Origin: Bacteroidales bacterium UBA4231
GTDB taxonomy: Bacteria; Bacteroidota; Bacteroidia; Bacteroidales; UBA932
Length of the DNA: 64,000 nucleotides
Reading direction: 5' to 3'
Assembly (NCBI GenBank): GCA_002396335.1
Contig: DGXN01000021.1
Location: 8,221-72,220 of the forward strand
This document shows, one piece after another, positions 8,815 to 16,799 of the stretch. Every line of letters starts with the position of its first letter. Positions within the stretch are counted from its first letter, which is position 1. The translations under genes and the position numbers were made by a program. The notes beneath the pieces were generated by a model. That model did no database searches and had not been told where the DNA came from. It saw only the letters and a list, made by a program, of their open reading frames with translations.

Positions 8815-10548
8815 TCAGGGCCGATTGAATCCCTTTGCCGTAAGGAACTCCCAGATGCGGTCCAGGTAGGTGTAGCTGCCTGTGCCGGGGGAGGCCGTGC
8901 GCTGGAAACAGTGTCTTCTGAGGGCCAGGGTGTGCAACTCGCTCTGGATGCCCATGGCGCGGTGTTTCTCCCAGATTTTCACGGAGTTCATGGCGGCCCA
9001 GGGGTCGCTGTCGCCGTGCACCATCAGCAGGGGCGCGGTATCCAGGTCGAAGGAATACTCGGGCGCCAGGGTGGCGCTGTCGCCGTTCCCGCCTTCCCGG
9101 TTGGTGACTTCCAGGCCGTCGGAAAGCGAGTAAGCCGGGTAGATTGCGATGCCCCACTGCACCTTGCAGGGGAGCTTATCCAGTTCATCTATAGGAAGAT
9201 ACGCCTGATGCCGGGCCGACGTGGTCCCCATCAGCGTCAGGTGCCCGCCGGCCGAGCTGCCCATGATCCCGATCCGGTCCGGGTCCAGGCCGTAGGCGGA
9301 CGCCTCGCTGCGCACCAGCCGGATGGCCCGCTGGAGGTCTTCCCAGGCGCTGATGTGCTTCGGAAGCCCTTTGGGGCGCGGCGTGCGGTAGCGCAGGGTC
9401 ACCACGGTCATGCCTTTGGCGTTGAGGTACCGGCGGGCTGGCGCCACCTCGAAGCCGTCAGGGTCGTTCCCTTCGTACGACCCGCCGGAATAGATGATCT
9501 GGATGGCGCGGGTGGTGCGGTTCTTCGGGAAATGCCACTCGATGTAAGGGAGGCCTTGGTCCTCCTGCACGTCGGGCATCTTGCCGTCGGGCCAGACGGG
9601 CTCTTTCTTGCAGTCGGCCCGGTCATGGTCGGACGAGAAGCGGTCCATGATGGGAACTTCGGCCTCCAGAGGGCCCAGGAAGCCCATCTGGCGCATGAAT
9701 TCCACAGCGCGGTCAAAGCCCATGACGCCGTGACCGCGGTCGGGGTAGATGTGCACCTCGGCCGGGATGCCCATGCGCCGGAGCTGGCGGTACACCAGCG
9801 TGGAACCGTTGGGGGAATAGGGATCCGCGCCGCCGTGCATGAGGACCATGGGGCAGGTGCGCGCGTCAAAGCGGAAGACCGGACTCAGCGAGACGCCGGG
9901 CCCGTAGCCGTCCCGGATGGCGGGAGTCCCCGTTTCTCCGTCGGTGGTCACGTAGGCAGGCGCATGCAGGAGCGCCCAGTTGATATGGCAGGAAAGCGAA
10001 TCCAGCGCATCCACGGGCGTATAGGCGCGGGTGAGGGAACTGGTGCCCAGCAGCAGGGCCAGATGACTCCCGGCCGACATGGAAACCGTGCCGATCCGCT
10101 CCGGGTCGAAGTGCCGTTTTCCGGCCTCGGCCCTGACCAGCCTCACTGCCCGCTGCCCGTCTTCCCAGGCCGATTGGTACACGGGAAGCCCCTGCGGCCG
10201 CGGCGTGCGGTACACCAGGTTCACGCACTGGAAGCCCAGGGCGGTGAGCGCCTCTTCCCACTGGGCCACCGGACGGATGTCGCAGCAGTTCTGGTAGGCG
10301 CCGCCGGAGATGAGGATCATACAGGCGCCGTTGGGATGTTCCGGCGCCGCGTACCACTGGAGATACGGCATCCGGTGTTTCTGCGGGAGGAATCCGTTGG
10401 CGAGGGATACGTCTGTCATGGCGGCGATCTGGTGCGGCTGTGCGTCGGGCATTTTTTTCAGCGAAGGCCAGAGCGGCTGGATATCCTGGGCCATTGCCAG
10501 GCTGCATTCCCAGAGGAGGATGCCAAGGAGGAAGGCTTTTCTTTTCAT
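8815..10548 (-). CDS. Secreted esterase with two tandem alpha/beta-hydrolase domains
   Basis: This 577-residue protein has a signal peptide (MKRKAFLLGILLWECSLAMAQ) and two homologous hydrolase copies of about 270 residues. Copy 1 shows the HGGG-like ISGGAY, nucleophile SMSAGSH (Ser158), Asp242 in HGGADPY and His273 in DRGHGV. Copy 2 shows YSGGSY, GSSAGGH (Ser432), Asp515 in HGDSDPW and His546 in LRRHCF. Both share the segment YRTPRP.GLP...SAWED.QRA.RLVR. They resemble acetyl-xylan and related carbohydrate esterases of the BD-FAE type. Both triads look intact, so both copies may be active. It stands divergent from cysS. Confidence 0.85.
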   Translation of the reverse strand: MKRKAFLLGILLWECSLAMAQDIQPLWPSLKKMPDAQPHQIAAMTDVSLANGFLPQKHRMPYLQWYAAPEHPNGACMILISGGAYQNCCDIRPVAQWEEALTALGFQCVNLVYRTPRPQGLPVYQSAWEDGQRAVRLVRAEAGKRHFDPERIGTVSMSAGSHLALLLGTSSLTRAYTPVDALDSLSCHINWALLHAPAYVTTDGETGTPAIRDGYGPGVSLSPVFRFDARTCPMVLMHGGADPYSPNGSTLVYRQLRRMGIPAEVHIYPDRGHGVMGFDRAVEFMRQMGFLGPLEAEVPIMDRFSSDHDRADCKKEPVWPDGKMPDVQEDQGLPYIEWHFPKNRTTRAIQIIYSGGSYEGNDPDGFEVAPARRYLNAKGMTVVTLRYRTPRPKGLPKHISAWEDLQRAIRLVRSEASAYGLDPDRIGIMGSSAGGHLTLMGTTSARHQAYLPIDELDKLPCKVQWGIAIYPAYSLSDGLEVTNREGGNGDSATLAPEYSFDLDTAPLLMVHGDSDPWAAMNSVKIWEKHRAMGIQSELHTLALRRHCFQRTASPGTGSYTYLDRIWEFLTAKGFNRP

Positions 10549-10565
10549 TCCCGTCTGATTTTCTG

Positions 10566-10573
10566 CAAACTTA
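10566..10573 (-). promoter_or_regulatory. -7 promoter box of the tandem esterase gene
   Basis: CAAACTTA on the + strand reads TAAGTTTG on the minus strand, matching TAnnTTTG, 18 bp upstream of the start at 10548. Confidence 0.55.
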
Positions 10574-10586
10574 CATAAAAAATCAG

Positions 10587-10594
10587 TATTTTTG
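10587..10594 (+). promoter_or_regulatory. -7 promoter box of cysS
   Basis: TATTTTTG matches TAnnTTTG and lies 20 bp before the cysS ATG. With the box at 10566-10573 it makes a compact divergent promoter region. Confidence 0.6.
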
Positions 10595-10614
10595 CAGAAT
10601 TAGAAGATAATTGT

Positions 10615-12126
10615 ATGAGACCTTTATACCTGACCAACACCCTTACCCGGACCAAAGAACTGTTCAAACCCATCCATGAAGGCAGAGTGGGCATGTACGT
10701 CTGCGGTCCCACCGTCTACGGCGACGCCCACCTGGGTCACGCCCGTCCCGGCGTCACCTACGACGTCCTCTTCCGCCTCCTGAAATACCTGGGATACAAA
10801 GTGCGCTACGTCCGGAACATCACCGATGTCGGCCACCTGGAGCACGATGCGGACGAAGGGGAGGACAAAATTGCCAAGAAAGCCCGTCTGGAACAGCTGG
10901 AGCCCATGGAAGTGGTCCAGTATTACACCGAACGCTACCACGAGGCCATGCGCCTGCTGGGCGTCCAGTCTCCTTCCATCGAGCCCCGCGCCTCCGGCCA
11001 TATCATCGAGCAGATCGCGACCATTCAGAAAATCCTTGCCGCCGGTTACGCCTACGAAAGCAACGGCTCCATCTACTTTGACGTCCGGAAATACAACCGG
11101 GACCACAATTACGGCGTCCTGAGCGGCCGCACCCTGGAAGCTACCCTGGAAGGCACCCGCTCCCTGGACGGCCAGAGCGACAAACACGCCCCGTACGACT
11201 TCGCCCTCTGGAAAAAGGCCGAACCCCAGCACATCATGCGCTGGCCGTCCCCTTGGGGCGACGGTTTCCCCGGCTGGCACCTGGAGTGCTCCGTCATGGG
11301 TGAAAAATACCTCGGGGAAGAGTTCGACATCCACGGCGGTGGCATGGACCTGATGTTCCCGCACCATGAATGCGAAATTGCCCAGAATGTGGCCTCCCGC
11401 GGCACGCAGGGCGTCCATTACTGGGTCCACAACAACATGATCACCATCAACGGCCAGAAGATGGGCAAGTCCCTCGGGAATTTCATCACCCTCCCGCAGC
11501 TGTTCAGCGGAGACCATCCCAAGCTGGAGCAGGCATACACGCCCATGACCGTCCGTTTCTTCATCCTCCAGGCCCACTACCGCGGCACCCTGGACTTCTC
11601 CAACGAAGCCCTCCAGGCCGCCGAGAAAGGCTACAAGCGCCTCATGCAGGCCTGGCGGGCGCTGGGTGGTGCAGAGGGAAAGGCTTCCTCTGAAGGAGCA
11701 TCGGCCCTTAAATTTGCTGAAGCAGAAGAACGCTTCCTTTCTGCTTCGAAGGAAGTCAAGGCCATCTGGGAGGCTGTCATGGACGCCCTCTGCGACGACA
11801 TGAACACGCCTGTCGCCATCGCCAGCCTCTTTGAAGCCGTGCGCCTGGTGAATGCCGGCAAGCTCTCTCCGGCCGACACGGCCGCCCTCAAAGCCCTCTT
11901 CGACGAGGTGGTGGGCGGAGTCCTGGGCCTCAGCGACGAGGACGCCGCCGCCTCCGGCAAGGCCGAAAAGGCCCTCGAAGGCGTCATGACCCTGGTCCTG
12001 GACGCCCGCAAGAAGGCCCGCGAAGAAAAGAACTGGGCCGAGAGCGACCGCATCCGCGACACGCTCGCCTCCTTCGGCATTACAGTGAAAGACACCAAGG
12101 AAGGCGCCACCTGGAATCTGGAATAG
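10615..12126 (+). CDS. cysS: Cysteine--tRNA ligase
   Basis: This 503-residue class I synthetase charges tRNA-Cys. It shows the N-terminal zinc ligand region [19 protein letters not shown], with the HIGH-equivalent HLGH. Further on are the zinc/cysteine-site [28 protein letters not shown], and the KMSKS-equivalent KMGKS at 282-286. The C-terminal DALRG-like helices and a Lys-rich tail follow. An unusual segment at about residues 353-377 ([20 protein letters not shown]) separates KRLMQAW from [16 protein letters not shown]. It is encoded by an imperfect palindrome at 11671-11744 and looks inserted. Two bases separate it from the next gene. Confidence 0.97.
   Translation: MRPLYLTNTLTRTKELFKPIHEGRVGMYVCGPTVYGDAHLGHARPGVTYDVLFRLLKYLGYKVRYVRNITDVGHLEHDADEGEDKIAKKARLEQLEPMEVVQYYTERYHEAMRLLGVQSPSIEPRASGHIIEQIATIQKILAAGYAYESNGSIYFDVRKYNRDHNYGVLSGRTLEATLEGTRSLDGQSDKHAPYDFALWKKAEPQHIMRWPSPWGDGFPGWHLECSVMGEKYLGEEFDIHGGGMDLMFPHHECEIAQNVASRGTQGVHYWVHNNMITINGQKMGKSLGNFITLPQLFSGDHPKLEQAYTPMTVRFFILQAHYRGTLDFSNEALQAAEKGYKRLMQAWRALGGAEGKASSEGASALKFAEAEERFLSASKEVKAIWEAVMDALCDDMNTPVAIASLFEAVRLVNAGKLSPADTAALKALFDEVVGGVLGLSDEDAAASGKAEKALEGVMTLVLDARKKAREEKNWAESDRIRDTLASFGITVKDTKEGATWNLE
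11671..11744. repeat. In-frame palindromic insertion inside cysS
   Basis: Imperfect inverted arms (GCAGAGGGAAAGGCTTCCTC... at the left, ending TTCCTTTCTGC at the right; about 19 of 29 positions pair) flank the core GCATCGGCCCTTAAATTTGC (11698-11717). The core matches that of the trmH insertion (21731-21750, opposite strand) at 18 of 20 positions and is read in the same frame (ASALK). Confidence 0.6.
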
Positions 12127-12128
12127 AC

Positions 12129-12878
12129 ATGCTCAAGTTCATCAGCTGGAATGTAAACGGCCTCCGGGCTGTGGCCGGCAAGGGTTTCGCAGACGTGTTC
12201 GCAACCCTTGACGCCGACTTTTTCTGCCTGCAGGAAACCAAGATGCAGGAAGGTCAGCTGGACCTGGAATTCCCCGGCTACCAGAGCTACTGGAACTATG
12301 CCGACAAAAAAGGCTATTCCGGCACGGCGGTTTACACCAGGCATACGCCCCTCAGCGTCCGTTACGGCATGGGCGTGGACGAGCATGACCACGAAGGCCG
12401 CCTCATCACTCTTGAGTACGGGAAGTTTTTCCTCGTGTGCGCCTACGTCCCCAATTCCCAGGACGGCCTCCGCCGCCTGGAATACCGCATGCGCTGGGAA
12501 GACGACCTGAGGGCCTACCTGCTGGCTCTGGGAAAACCCGTCATCTTCTGCGGAGACCTCAACGTCGCCCATGAAGAGATAGACCTGAAAAACCCTTCCA
12601 CCAACCACTTCAACGCCGGCTTCTCCGACCAGGAACGCGAAAAATTCAGCGAACTGCTTGCCGCCGGATTCGTGGATACCTGGCGCAGCCTGCATCCCAC
12701 GGAGGTGAAATACTCCTGGTGGAGCTACCGGATGAACGCCCGCGCCCGGAACGCCGGCTGGCGCATCGACTACTTCGTCGTGTCGGAATCCCTGAAGGAC
12801 GCCATCCTGTCGGCCGACATCCACAACGACATCTTCGGCTCCGACCACTGCCCCGTAGAACTGACACTCAACCTCTAA
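12129..12878 (+). CDS. xth: Exodeoxyribonuclease III (AP endonuclease)
   Basis: This 249-residue EEP-fold nuclease acts in base-excision repair, cutting at abasic sites and degrading 3' ends. Motifs in order: LKFISWNVNGLRAV, FFCLQETKMQ (metal Glu), YSGTAVYTR, VCAYVPNSQ, VIFCGDLNVAHEEIDLKNP, KYSWWSYR, ARARNAGWRIDYFVVS and FGSDHCPVEL with the catalytic Asp-His. Its length is usual for ExoA/Xth proteins. Unlike the EEP lipoprotein at 5564-6325 it lacks a signal peptide and is cytoplasmic. It starts two bases after the cysS stop and is probably co-transcribed. Confidence 0.96.
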   Translation: MLKFISWNVNGLRAVAGKGFADVFATLDADFFCLQETKMQEGQLDLEFPGYQSYWNYADKKGYSGTAVYTRHTPLSVRYGMGVDEHDHEGRLITLEYGKFFLVCAYVPNSQDGLRRLEYRMRWEDDLRAYLLALGKPVIFCGDLNVAHEEIDLKNPSTNHFNAGFSDQEREKFSELLAAGFVDTWRSLHPTEVKYSWWSYRMNARARNAGWRIDYFVVSESLKDAILSADIHNDIFGSDHCPVELTLNL

Positions 12879-12889
12879 CCTTTTTTATT

Positions 12890-13489
12890 ATGCAAAACAA
12901 GCTTAACATCCAAGAGACCTTCACCGAGGCTTTTAACCTGGGCGTGAAGAACATGGTCAACCTGCTGCTGACGGCGCTTCTGTACTTTGTCACCATCTGG
13001 ATCCCTTACCTGAATGTGGGGACCACCATCGGCTTTTACAAAGTAATCGTCGCCTTGTCCAAAGGCGAGGAGATTGTCCCCACCAGCATTTTCAGCCGTG
13101 AGAACTACAAGGGGCTCGGCGACTTCTTCCTCCTGTTCGGCCTGGAGTCCGCCGGCCTGGGCGCCGCGCTGGTCTTCTTCTTCGCTCCCGCCCTGGTGCT
13201 GGGCCTGGCCTGGCAGTATGCCTTCTATTTCTTCGTAGACAAGAAAATGTCCCCGCTCAAATCCCTCAGCACCAGCTATGACACCACCTGCGGCGAGAAG
13301 TGGACGCTCTTTTTCATCTACCTTCTGTTCAGCGTGTGCGTGGGCCTTGTCGCCGGTCTTCTGGGCGCTATTCCTAAGGTGGGCGCCGTCCTGGCCATCC
13401 TTGTCGCCATTGCTGCCATTGCGCTGGGCATGGCCCTGGAAGCCGTGCTTTATAAGCACTTCGCATCGAAACTGGAACCGGCCGAGTAA
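12890..13489 (+). CDS. Multispanning membrane protein of unknown function
   Basis: This 199-residue protein has four or five hydrophobic segments: LLLTALLYFVTIWIPYLNVG, GLGAALVFFFAPALVLGLAW, FFIYLLFSVCVGLVAGLLGA, and AVLAILVAIAAIALGMALEA. It has no signal peptide and no catalytic motif. The overall look resembles the small DUF4013/DUF975-like membrane proteins of unknown role. It starts 11 bases after the xth stop, and its TAA overlaps the next ATG by one base (TAATG), so cysS-xth-this gene-threonine aldolase read as one operon. Confidence 0.75.
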   Translation: MQNKLNIQETFTEAFNLGVKNMVNLLLTALLYFVTIWIPYLNVGTTIGFYKVIVALSKGEEIVPTSIFSRENYKGLGDFFLLFGLESAGLGAALVFFFAPALVLGLAWQYAFYFFVDKKMSPLKSLSTSYDTTCGEKWTLFFIYLLFSVCVGLVAGLLGAIPKVGAVLAILVAIAAIALGMALEAVLYKHFASKLEPAE

Positions 13490-14583
13490 TGGTCTCTTTT
13501 ACCTGTGACTATACCGAAGGGGCGCATCCGGCTATCCTGGAGCGCCTCTTCGCTACCAATCTGGACCAGGAGCAGGGGTACGGGGCCGACAGGTTTACGG
13601 CATCGGCCCGTGAGCGCATCCGGAAAGCCTGCGCCTGCCCCGGGGCCGACGTGTACCTCCTCACCGGCGGCACGCAGACCAACTCCACCGTCATTGCCTC
13701 CCTTCTCCGGGAGTTTGAAGGCGCCGTGGCTGCAGAGACCGGCCATATCGCCGTGCACGAAGCCGGCGCCGTGGAATACACCGGCCACAAAGTCCTCACC
13801 CTGCCGGCCCACGAAGGAAAGATGCAGGCCGGCGACCTCGCCGCCTACCTGGAGCGCTTCTATGCCGACGCCTCCTTCGACCACATGGTCTTTCCCGGGC
13901 TGGTGTACATCTCCTTCCCCACGGAGTACGGAACGCTGTATTCCAAGGCAGAACTTTCCGCCATCCGCGAAGTCTGCCTTCAGTACCGCCTCCCCCTGTT
14001 TGTCGATGGCGCCCGCCTGGGCTACGGCCTCATGAGCCCCGCGTGCGACCTCACCCTGGCCGACCTGGCCACCCTCTGTGACGTCTTTACCATCGGCGGC
14101 ACCAAAGTCGGCGCCCTCTGCGGAGAAGCGGTCGTCTTCCCCTCCGGCGCTCCCGCCCACTTCTTCACCACGGTCAAGCAGCACGGTGCCCTCCTCGCCA
14201 AAGGCCGCCTCCTGGGTCTCCAGTTCGACGTCCTGTTCAGCTCAGGTTCCCCCGAATCCGGTTCCGGCGTTTGCCCTGAGACGTCCGGATCTTCTTGCGA
14301 CCTGCTGTATTTCCAGATTGCGAAGAATGCCATCGACCGCGCCATGGAGCTGAAACAAGTCTTCCTGTCAAAAGGCTATCGGCTCTTTCTGGATTCACCG
14401 ACCAATCAGCAGTTCATTCTGCTGCCTCCGGCGGCGGCATCGGCCCTTTCAGGGGAAGTCGCGTACGAAGTCTGGGAAACCCTCCCCGACGGCCGCACCG
14501 TCACCCGCTTCGCCACCAGCTGGGCCACCACCTCCGCCCAAGTCGCCGCCCTCTCCTCCCTGCTGCCCCCTGCCTCCGAGTAA
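13489..14583 (+). CDS. Threonine aldolase-like PLP enzyme (beta-eliminating lyase family)
   Basis: This 364-residue fold-type I PLP enzyme matches low-specificity threonine aldolases. Motifs are FTCDYTEGAHPAIL at the N-terminus, LTGGTQTN for the cofactor phosphate, VFVDGARLGYGL-like LFVDGARLGYGL (PLP Asp), and IGGTKVGALCGEA with the Schiff-base Lys. The family splits threonine or related beta-hydroxy amino acids into glycine and an aldehyde. Between FDVLFSSG and DLLYFQIAKNAID lies an extra Ser/Gly/Pro-rich stretch (about 14241-14299) not expected in the family, which joins those parts directly. Translation is coupled to the preceding gene by a one-base overlap. Confidence 0.88.
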   Translation: MVSFTCDYTEGAHPAILERLFATNLDQEQGYGADRFTASARERIRKACACPGADVYLLTGGTQTNSTVIASLLREFEGAVAAETGHIAVHEAGAVEYTGHKVLTLPAHEGKMQAGDLAAYLERFYADASFDHMVFPGLVYISFPTEYGTLYSKAELSAIREVCLQYRLPLFVDGARLGYGLMSPACDLTLADLATLCDVFTIGGTKVGALCGEAVVFPSGAPAHFFTTVKQHGALLAKGRLLGLQFDVLFSSGSPESGSGVCPETSGSSCDLLYFQIAKNAIDRAMELKQVFLSKGYRLFLDSPTNQQFILLPPAAASALSGEVAYEVWETLPDGRTVTRFATSWATTSAQVAALSSLLPPASE

Positions 14584-14620
14584 TCGCTCCTCCCTCCGAG
14601 TAATCGCCCCTCCCTGCCCG

Positions 14621-14646
14621 AGGGGTGCACCTCCAGGTGCACCCCT
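14621..14646. terminator. Perfect hairpin after the threonine aldolase gene
   Basis: AGGGGTGCACCT, a CC loop, then AGGTGCACCCCT form a 12-bp perfect stem between two convergent genes. There is no U-tract, so a terminator role is inferred from position. A near-copy lies at 14697-14722. Confidence 0.55.
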
Positions 14647-14649
14647 GTA

Positions 14650-14682
14650 TCAGTATCTAACTGATAATCAGTTACTTGGTGG
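14650..14682. repeat. Partial palindromic element (right arm only)
   Basis: ATCTAACTGATAATCAGTTA and the following CTTGGTGG closely resemble the right arm of copy A of the 105-bp palindrome (4783-4810), including the ATCAGTTACTTGG portion. It contains the perfect 17-base palindrome TAACTGATAATCAGTTA. The usual ATCGCC stem is absent and the GGGGTGCACC hairpins flank it instead. Confidence 0.5.
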
Positions 14683-14696
14683 GATAGATAAATTCA

Positions 14697-14722
14697 AGGG
14701 GTGCACTTCCAGGTGCACCCCT
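14697..14722. terminator. Second GGGGTGCAC hairpin, downstream of the minus-strand operon
   Basis: AGGGGTGCACTT, CC, AGGTGCACCCCT repeats the hairpin at 14621-14646 with one stem mismatch. It lies 25 bp beyond the stop of the minus-strand gene at 14747, so the pair could stop converging transcripts. Confidence 0.55.
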
Positions 14723-14746
14723 CGCGTTTATAGGCTGGCTGAGGGT

Positions 14747-15220
14747 TTATTTGACGAGGGAGATGGCGCCGAAGACGCCGAGGGAGGCGGCAAGCATGAT
14801 GGCGCCGGCCAGAAGCACGCCCAGGAGCACGTACAGGACGCTCTTTTTGAAGTCCATGTCCAGGATGCTGGCGGCGAGGGTGCCGGTCCAGGCGCCGGTG
14901 CCGGGCAGCGGGATGCCCACGAACAGCAGCAGGGCCACGTACAGGCCCGCGCCGGCCTTGGACTCCAGCTTGCGGCCGCCCTTTTCCCCTTTCTCCAGAC
15001 ACCAGGTAAAGAACGGGCCGATCCCTTTCTTGTCCTTCCCCCATTCCAGGATGCGCCGGGCAAACAGGAAGATAAACGGAACCGGCACCATGTTCCCCAG
15101 CACGGAAACGATGATGGAAGGCACAATGGGCAGGCCGAAGCCTACAGCATACGGAATGGCGCCGCGCAGTTCGATGAGCGGGACCATGGAAATCAGAAAG
15201 ACAATCAGGTATTTTTTCAT
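14747..15220 (-). CDS. COG2426 small membrane protein (Sm_multidrug_ex family)
   Basis: This 157-residue integral membrane protein has four hydrophobic stretches. Motifs are MVPLIELRGAIPYAV, VLGNMVPVPFIFLFARRILE, GAGLYVALLLFVGIPLPGTG, and the final VLYVLLGVLLAGAIMLAASL. The ELRGAIP and PLPGTGAWTG motifs are hallmarks of the COG2426/PF06695 family, annotated as putative small multidrug export proteins without firm biochemical proof. The start at 15220 is chosen because its ATG overlaps the upstream stop by four bases. An earlier in-frame start would add 47 Arg/Pro-rich residues that read as shadow sequence. Confidence 0.85.
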   Translation of the reverse strand: MKKYLIVFLISMVPLIELRGAIPYAVGFGLPIVPSIIVSVLGNMVPVPFIFLFARRILEWGKDKKGIGPFFTWCLEKGEKGGRKLESKAGAGLYVALLLFVGIPLPGTGAWTGTLAASILDMDFKKSVLYVLLGVLLAGAIMLAASLGVFGAISLVK

Positions 15221-15741
15221 CGGATTTTTTCCAATAAGGTGGCGATGGCGGGGAAGGCGTCGGCCTGGGAGAGGCGCTGTCCCTGCGGATCCAGGGCGAC
15301 AAGGTCGAACACGGGGCCGGGGAGCTGCTGACGGCCCACTTTGAAGCGGGCACGGGAACAACGGGCCATGTATTCCAGCGGGAAGGAGTTGACAGGGAGC
15401 AGGGAGACGAACAGGTCCGGTTCTCCGGAAAGCATGAGGTTGGTCTTTTCCCGGGAAGGCTTGCCGAACCAGGACAGGTCCTTTCGGAGGACGGTGGTGC
15501 TGATGCTGGTGATCAGGCGTTCGTCCTTGGTCAGCTTGCGGAAGTCGATAAAGAAGATGTCGGCCTTGATGCCGTGGTCGCGGAAGAAGGCATGGATGGC
15601 GTTTTTGCAGGCGTCGAAGCTGGGATCCTCCACGTCGATGAAGGCGACGGCCGACCGGACCTTCCCCAGCGGAAGAAGGCCTGTAGGCTCTTTGGAGGCA
15701 TCTTTCCGGAGGCTCCGGCGCTGAAAAAACTCCTTAAGCAT
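15217..15741 (-). CDS. Conserved Bacteroidota protein of unknown function (DUF6913-like)
   Basis: This 174-residue soluble protein begins MLKEFFQRRSLRKDAS. It has an alternating hydrophobic pattern suggesting an alpha/beta fold (VRSAVAFIDVEDPSFDACKN, IKADIFFIDFRKL, PDLFVSLLPVNSFPLEYMAR). I recognise it as resembling uncharacterised Bacteroidota proteins, possibly DUF6913. No catalytic motif is evident. It overlaps the kinase gene by eight bases and the membrane-protein gene by four, so the three form a translationally coupled operon. Confidence 0.72.
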   Translation of the reverse strand: MLKEFFQRRSLRKDASKEPTGLLPLGKVRSAVAFIDVEDPSFDACKNAIHAFFRDHGIKADIFFIDFRKLTKDERLITSISTTVLRKDLSWFGKPSREKTNLMLSGEPDLFVSLLPVNSFPLEYMARCSRARFKVGRQQLPGPVFDLVALDPQGQRLSQADAFPAIATLLEKIR

Positions 15742-16732
15742 GCTGGTTGGCGGCAATGAGGGCGCGGATTTCCTCCTTGGCGGTGCGCCAGCGGGGAATG
15801 TCAATCTTGGTGCCGATCACTTCCACCACCTTGGCGGCAATGATGGAGCCGACCTCGCCGCAGACCTGGATGGGCAGGCCGAGGGAATGGGCATACAGGA
15901 AGCCGGCGGCATAGGTGTCTCCGGCGCCGGTGGCGTCGATTGGGTCGGCGGGCCAGGGCTCGATGAAGTGGTACTCGTCGCCGGACTTGACCATGGAGCC
16001 GGCCTTGCCCACTTTTACGACGGCGATCTTGCAGTGGAGGGCCAGTTCGTCGATGGCCTCGCGGGGTTCCAGTTTGGTGAAGGCTTTGGCCTCGGACTCA
16101 TTGGCGAAGACGATGTCCACGTAGTTTTCCACCAGGTTGTGGAAGAAGGCATCGTTGGATTCCACCACGTTGTAGGAAGCCATGTCGATGGAAATGATGC
16201 AGCCGGCGGCTTTGGCCAGGCGGGCGGCCTTGGAGATCAGTTCCTGGTTCTGCACCAGATAGCCTTCGATGTGGAAGTAGTCGTAGCCTTCGAACTGTTC
16301 GGGGCACAGGTCGTCGGGGCCCAGTTCCAGGGTGGCGCCCATGTAGTCGGCGAAGGTGCGCTCGGCGTTGGCGCCGGTGATGAAGACCATGCATCGGCCC
16401 GAAGATTTGGGGCTGTAGAGCATCTGGGCCTTGACACCGTACTGCTCCATGGTGCTCTTGAAAAGGTTGCCGAGGTCGTCGTTGCCGATTTTGCCGATGA
16501 AGCCGGAAGGCATGCCGAAGATGGCGGTGCAGGTGATGGTGTTGGCCGCAGAGCCGCCGGGGACGTATTTGACCCCGTACTCTTTAAGGGCTTCCCAGAT
16601 GCGGTCGCCGGTTTCCATGTCCACGTGCTGCATGCTGCCCAGCGGGAGGTGGTAGTTTTTCAGGAGGCTGTCGTCCGGAAGAACGGCCAGGATGTCGGTC
16701 AGGGCATTGCCGATGCCAAGGATAGATTTCAT
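15734..16732 (-). CDS. PfkB-family carbohydrate/nucleoside kinase (adenosine kinase-like)
   Basis: This 332-residue ribokinase-superfamily protein has the N-terminal signature ILGIGNALTDIL, PGGSAANTITCTA, IGKIGNDDLG, and the C-terminal anion-hole and catalytic base motif DATGAGDTYAAGF. The spacing and the FHIEGYLV / SIDMASYNVVE segments are typical of Bacteroidota adenosine kinase-like proteins. The true substrate could be adenosine or a sugar. The ATG at 16732 is preferred to one eight codons upstream because it begins the conserved beta strand and leaves room for the -7 box at 16754-16761. First gene of a three-gene minus-strand operon. Confidence 0.88.
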   Translation of the reverse strand: MKSILGIGNALTDILAVLPDDSLLKNYHLPLGSMQHVDMETGDRIWEALKEYGVKYVPGGSAANTITCTAIFGMPSGFIGKIGNDDLGNLFKSTMEQYGVKAQMLYSPKSSGRCMVFITGANAERTFADYMGATLELGPDDLCPEQFEGYDYFHIEGYLVQNQELISKAARLAKAAGCIISIDMASYNVVESNDAFFHNLVENYVDIVFANESEAKAFTKLEPREAIDELALHCKIAVVKVGKAGSMVKSGDEYHFIEPWPADPIDATGAGDTYAAGFLYAHSLGLPIQVCGEVGSIIAAKVVEVIGTKIDIPRWRTAKEEIRALIAANQHA

Positions 16733-16753
16733 AGGAAGTCTCTTTTTAACTGA

Positions 16754-16761
16754 CAAATTTA
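16754..16761 (-). promoter_or_regulatory. -7 promoter box of the PfkB kinase operon
   Basis: CAAATTTA on the + strand gives TAAATTTG on the minus strand (TAnnTTTG), 22 bp before the start at 16732. Confidence 0.5.
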
Positions 16762-16784
16762 ACCAATATTTACGGAAATTCCAT

Positions 16785-16792
16785 TACCTTTG
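16785..16792 (+). promoter_or_regulatory. -7 promoter box of the flippase-aroE operon
   Basis: TACCTTTG matches TAnnTTTG but ends only seven bases before the ATG at 16800, so the transcript would be almost leaderless. The same geometry is seen before uvrA (31466-31473). Confidence 0.5.
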
Positions 16793-16799
16793 CAGGAGT

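Noticed and set aside
14430..14460. A third copy of the ASAL-coding palindromic core in the threonine aldolase C-terminus
   Set aside because: GCATCGGCCCTTTCA shares only 12-13 bases with the core, has no inverted arms, and the residues align with the normal family length.
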